Of a stretch of 64,000 bases of DNA, positions 61,700 to 64,000 are shown one piece after another. The notes under the pieces were generated by a model. The model was not told where the DNA came from. It did not search any database and saw nothing but the letters and a program-made list of their open reading frames with translations. The translations under genes were made by a program, and so were the position numbers. The stretch is taken from NCBI GenBank assembly GCA_902789395.1, contig CADANY010000004.1:1-64000 (forward strand), in the 5' to 3' direction. Source of the stretch: an uncultured Bacteroidia bacterium (lineage in GTDB: Bacteria > Bacteroidota > Bacteroidia > Bacteroidales > UBA932). The number at the start of each line of letters is the position of its first letter. Position 1 is the stretch's first letter.

Positions 61700-63792
61700 A
61701 ATTCTTCCTCAAAATCTGCTTCCTTTGTCATGGTGGAGCAGGAGTACGAGTGTGAAACGTTACCGCTGCCCGGCAGACGATGGGTTGCGACAACTTCCCA
61801 GTCAATTTCTCCGGCAGGGTCTCCGGAGGCCGGCTTAAAGTACCAGTAATGACTGGCCGTCCAGGAGCGGTAGCTGTCGGATGTCTTGTTCTTTTTGTTG
61901 TAATAGTAGGCTGACATGGCGATATTCGAGCATGTCCCGTTAGCGAGACGCTTGAAATCTCCTATCTTCGCCCCTGTGCTCTTTCTACGCAGCTCGACAC
62001 TCCAGTACGTGTCGTCATCGTTGAATACCTGGGCGACGAAACAATTCTTCAGCGTCGCATTTCCCTTGACCGTGAAAGTCAATGATCCGACATGCTGAGT
62101 CGCCGTGTACCAGTTGAGAGGATAGTTGGTCTTGTAGTAGATATCATTGCCGTCGAATACGCGAAGTTGGAAATCAGATTCTTTCCGGGTTCCTTTGAAC
62201 TGCCAGTCTTTGATGTGTGCCCCTTCGATCTGGTATACCGTATAGCCGGACGGCTCGCCGCTGACGGTGGAACTGCTATTGCTGGTCCACCAGGCTCCGC
62301 AGGCCGAACCATGGATATGCTCATAGATGGGGAGACCGCCTTTCGCCTTGTGTGAGGACGTATAAATATAGTTCTGCGTATAGTGGGTGTGGCCGATCAT
62401 CAGGTGGGCTTCCTTGAAATCTTCCATCAGTTTGAGCACATCCTGATAATGGTTGGCCGTGGAATTGCGGAAAGGAATATGGCAGCAGATGAAGATCATC
62501 TTCTCTCCCTTGTCCGGGACGAGGGAAAGGTCTTTTTTCAGCCATTCGACCTGGGCGTTTGTGAATCCGCCGCTGTAGCTCCAGGTCTTTTTATTGCTTT
62601 TGGACGATGACTTCTGACTGGTCGCAATGATATCGTCCATCGATACGATATGGACGTCTCCCCGGTTGAAGGAGTAATTGACTGGACCGAAATAGTCCTC
62701 GAAGGTCGAAGTCGCGAGATAATCATCCATGGCATCGTCCGAGGTGTCCGGCTTGAGGGAGTCGTGGTCATGGTTTCCGATCGTCTGGAAAAACGGAATA
62801 TACCAGCTGCCGGTCGAAACGGATGACATGCTCGACTTCATGGACGGCCACATGTCCGTACTGTCGAAAACGATATCGCCCAGGGTCATGGCATAGACAT
62901 TTTTTTTGCTGGAGACGCACTGCCTGATATCGGGGATGGTTTCGGATCCGTACCGGCCGACATTGCTTGTGGTCGCACACTGGGGATCGCCGATCCCGAT
63001 AAAAGTCCAGGATGTCTCTTTCCCGCCCTCGAGCGGTTCAATGGAGAAATCTGTCCGGACCCGCCCTCCTTTTGGTGAAACGGCTTTGTAGAATAGAGGA
63101 ACGCTCGGGCCGGATCCGGTTGCAATCTTGTATTCTGAGGGAGTGGAATAAAAGACCATGCGGGTCAGGCTGTTGGACTTGAACTGGTAGACCCCGTTTT
63201 CGTCCGTCGTTACGCAATCGTAACCATCAGAAACGGTTACTCCCGGAATTCCTTTCCCTGTTTTCTTGTCCGTAATCAGGCCGACAAGGTCATTCCCTTC
63301 TTTTATCGCCGTCCCGTTGATCGTCTGCTCACCGCCGGAAGCCGGGCCGGAGGCGTTGAACCGTTCGACCCGTGAGAAACGGTATCCTTTGGCATTCGAG
63401 GTGCCTTTGTAATCGAACGTCATCTGGCCGGATTGGGATGAGACGAGCGTAAACGTACCGGGAATGGATTCAAACAGGTATTCCTTGTCCGTATATTTGG
63501 CAAAGTAGACCTTGTCATCCTGGCGGGAGAAAGAACTTTCCCCCGCATTGACCTGCCCGTTTTGGAATGAAGGAGCAGTGCCGGTGCACCTTCGGATCGT
63601 ATAATGGCCTTTCCCGTCGAAATCATAGATTAAGTCGGCGGTCCTTTCTTCCCATTCATTCCCGTTATTCTCTGCGGAAATGACCCAGGATCCATTGATC
63701 GAGACAGGAGAATAGGCATTCTCTATTTTTTTGCAAGAGAAAAAAGCCGCGAAGCACAATAGAGCGGCTATAAGTCGTGTTAAAGTCTTCAT
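61690..63792 (-). CDS. Second calcineurin-like phosphoesterase lipoprotein, with an extra N-terminal domain
   Basis: 700-residue lipoprotein (lipobox FFSC, C20). It carries an additional N-terminal beta-rich domain resembling a lipocalin-like fold (about 28-150, SPVSINGSWVISAENNG), absent from the phosphoesterase at 55.5 kb. Then follow the same three parts: the beta-sandwich (GLITDKKTGKGIPGVTVSDGY), the core (IGDPQCAT, TLGDIVFDSTD, GNHDHDSLK, CCHIPF, IGHTHYTQN) and the C-terminal domain. The sequence similarity over these parts is obvious, so the two are paralogues. The start at 63792 was chosen for its signal peptide. Promoter at 63797-63804. Confidence 0.9.
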   Translation of the reverse strand: MKTLTRLIAALLCFAAFFSCKKIENAYSPVSINGSWVISAENNGNEWEERTADLIYDFDGKGHYTIRRCTGTAPSFQNGQVNAGESSFSRQDDKVYFAKYTDKEYLFESIPGTFTLVSSQSGQMTFDYKGTSNAKGYRFSRVERFNASGPASGGEQTINGTAIKEGNDLVGLITDKKTGKGIPGVTVSDGYDCVTTDENGVYQFKSNSLTRMVFYSTPSEYKIATGSGPSVPLFYKAVSPKGGRVRTDFSIEPLEGGKETSWTFIGIGDPQCATTSNVGRYGSETIPDIRQCVSSKKNVYAMTLGDIVFDSTDMWPSMKSSMSSVSTGSWYIPFFQTIGNHDHDSLKPDTSDDAMDDYLATSTFEDYFGPVNYSFNRGDVHIVSMDDIIATSQKSSSKSNKKTWSYSGGFTNAQVEWLKKDLSLVPDKGEKMIFICCHIPFRNSTANHYQDVLKLMEDFKEAHLMIGHTHYTQNYIYTSSHKAKGGLPIYEHIHGSACGAWWTSNSSSTVSGEPSGYTVYQIEGAHIKDWQFKGTRKESDFQLRVFDGNDIYYKTNYPLNWYTATQHVGSLTFTVKGNATLKNCFVAQVFNDDDTYWSVELRRKSTGAKIGDFKRLANGTCSNIAMSAYYYNKKNKTSDSYRSWTASHYWYFKPASGDPAGEIDWEVVATHRLPGSGNVSHSYSCSTMTKEADFEEEFYF

Positions 63793-63796
63793 ATTA

Positions 63797-63804
63797 CAAA
63801 AATA
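63797..63804 (-). promoter_or_regulatory. Promoter -7 element directly before the second phosphoesterase gene
   Basis: TATTTTTG on the minus strand, exact match to TAnnTTTG, with 4 bases to the ATG at 63792: a candidate leaderless transcript. Confidence 0.55.
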
Positions 63805-63861
63805 GTGTTTTTTTTCGGTCTCCTGAACCATTCCGAGGCAGATTCTTTCGTGAAAATAATG

Positions 63862-63869
63862 TATCTTTG
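63862..63869 (+). promoter_or_regulatory. Promoter -7 element of the pseudouridine synthase gene
   Basis: TATCTTTG, exact match to TAnnTTTG, 7 bases before the ATG at 63877. Confidence 0.65.
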
Positions 63870-63876
63870 TTGTACG

Positions 63877-64000
63877 ATGATTTACAGAACGCTTTCGCCG
63901 GCGGAGTACGCCGATATTTCTTCCCGGATCCTCTATGAGGACAACCATCTTCTCGTTTTCAACAAGCGGGCGGGCGAGATTGTTCAGGGTGACAAGACCG
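63877..64000 (+). CDS. RluA-family pseudouridine synthase (5' part only)
   Basis: The first 41 codons are in the window; the gene runs off the end. The segment ILYEDNHLLVFNKRAGEIVQ is the conserved start of the RluA/RluD catalytic domain, in which the enzyme converts uridine to pseudouridine in rRNA or tRNA. There is no N-terminal S4 domain, as in RluA and unlike RluD. The catalytic Asp (in RLDxxTSG) lies beyond the window. Confidence 0.8.
   Translation, partial: MIYRTLSPAEYADISSRILYEDNHLLVFNKRAGEIVQGDKT

Noticed and set aside
1-64000. CRISPR array, insertion sequence, prophage or toxin-antitoxin pair
   Set aside because: No regular spaced repeats, transposase, integrase or phage genes, and no paired small toxin/antitoxin genes were seen in the window.

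Overview
The window comes from a member of the Bacteroidota, most probably the order Bacteroidales, with a GC content that looks to be in the mid-50s by eye. Four things support this. There is a SusC/SusD pair. An ExbB / four-helix protein / ExbD / ExbD operon is present. Lipoproteins and envelope families are typical of the phylum (Porin_10, DUF4293, metallophosphoesterases with N- and C-terminal accessory domains). Above all, most transcription units are preceded by the phylum's -7 promoter element TAnnTTTG and few have Shine-Dalgarno sequences. No phage, insertion sequence, integrase or CRISPR array is visible, and the gene set reads as ordinary chromosome.

Layout. 0.2-3.0 kb (minus): asnS, udk and a TonB-like protein. 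3.1-5.5 kb (minus): exbB, a four-helix membrane protein and two exbD genes. 5.6-10.4 kb (minus): Nudix hydrolase, queA, dprA, a TatD nuclease and ansA. 10.4-12.9 kb (plus): three overlapping genes, an SRPBCC protein, an RsmF-like methylase and a TPR protein. 12.9-14.5 kb (minus): two membrane transporter-like proteins. 14.6-17.8 kb (plus): M13 peptidase and an FtsX/LolE-type permease. 17.8-23.5 kb (minus): pncB, pncA, a large porin and a lytic transglycosylase. 23.6-26.6 kb (plus): purT, tRNA-Val(CAC), prfA and queF. 26.6-29.3 kb (minus): fabH, fabF and fabZ. 29.5-33.5 kb: LytTR membrane regulator, DUF4293 protein, nucleoside phosphorylase, secreted esterase and HAD phosphatase. 33.6-36.1 kb: a 42-codon small ORF converging on a Clp ATPase gene. 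36.2-40.1 kb (plus): gyrA and a TPR protein. 40.1-42.3 kb (minus): CapA-like protein and phoH. 42.4-49.0 kb (plus): SPOR lipoprotein, a degenerate M28 peptidase fused to a TonB C-terminal domain, leuS and two YitT-family proteins. 49.1-64.0 kb: an accessory envelope region with a membrane-embedded AraC regulator, SusC, SusD, a phosphoesterase lipoprotein, a giant Fn3/beta-helix lipoprotein, a YD-repeat-like lipoprotein, a second phosphoesterase lipoprotein, and the start of an RluA-type pseudouridine synthase.

How the genes fit together. Much of the window is translation, tRNA modification, fatty acid synthesis and NAD salvage. The least ordinary parts concern the cell envelope. The SusCD locus carries a phosphoesterase and no visible glycoside hydrolase. 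The M28/TonB fusion has lost most of its predicted catalytic residues. The NAD salvage genes are packed with an outer-membrane porin. A small acidic peptide gene has its own promoter next to the Clp ATPase gene. I did not find an obvious new defence or mobile system. Functions are assigned from recognised motifs by reading; no database search was run.
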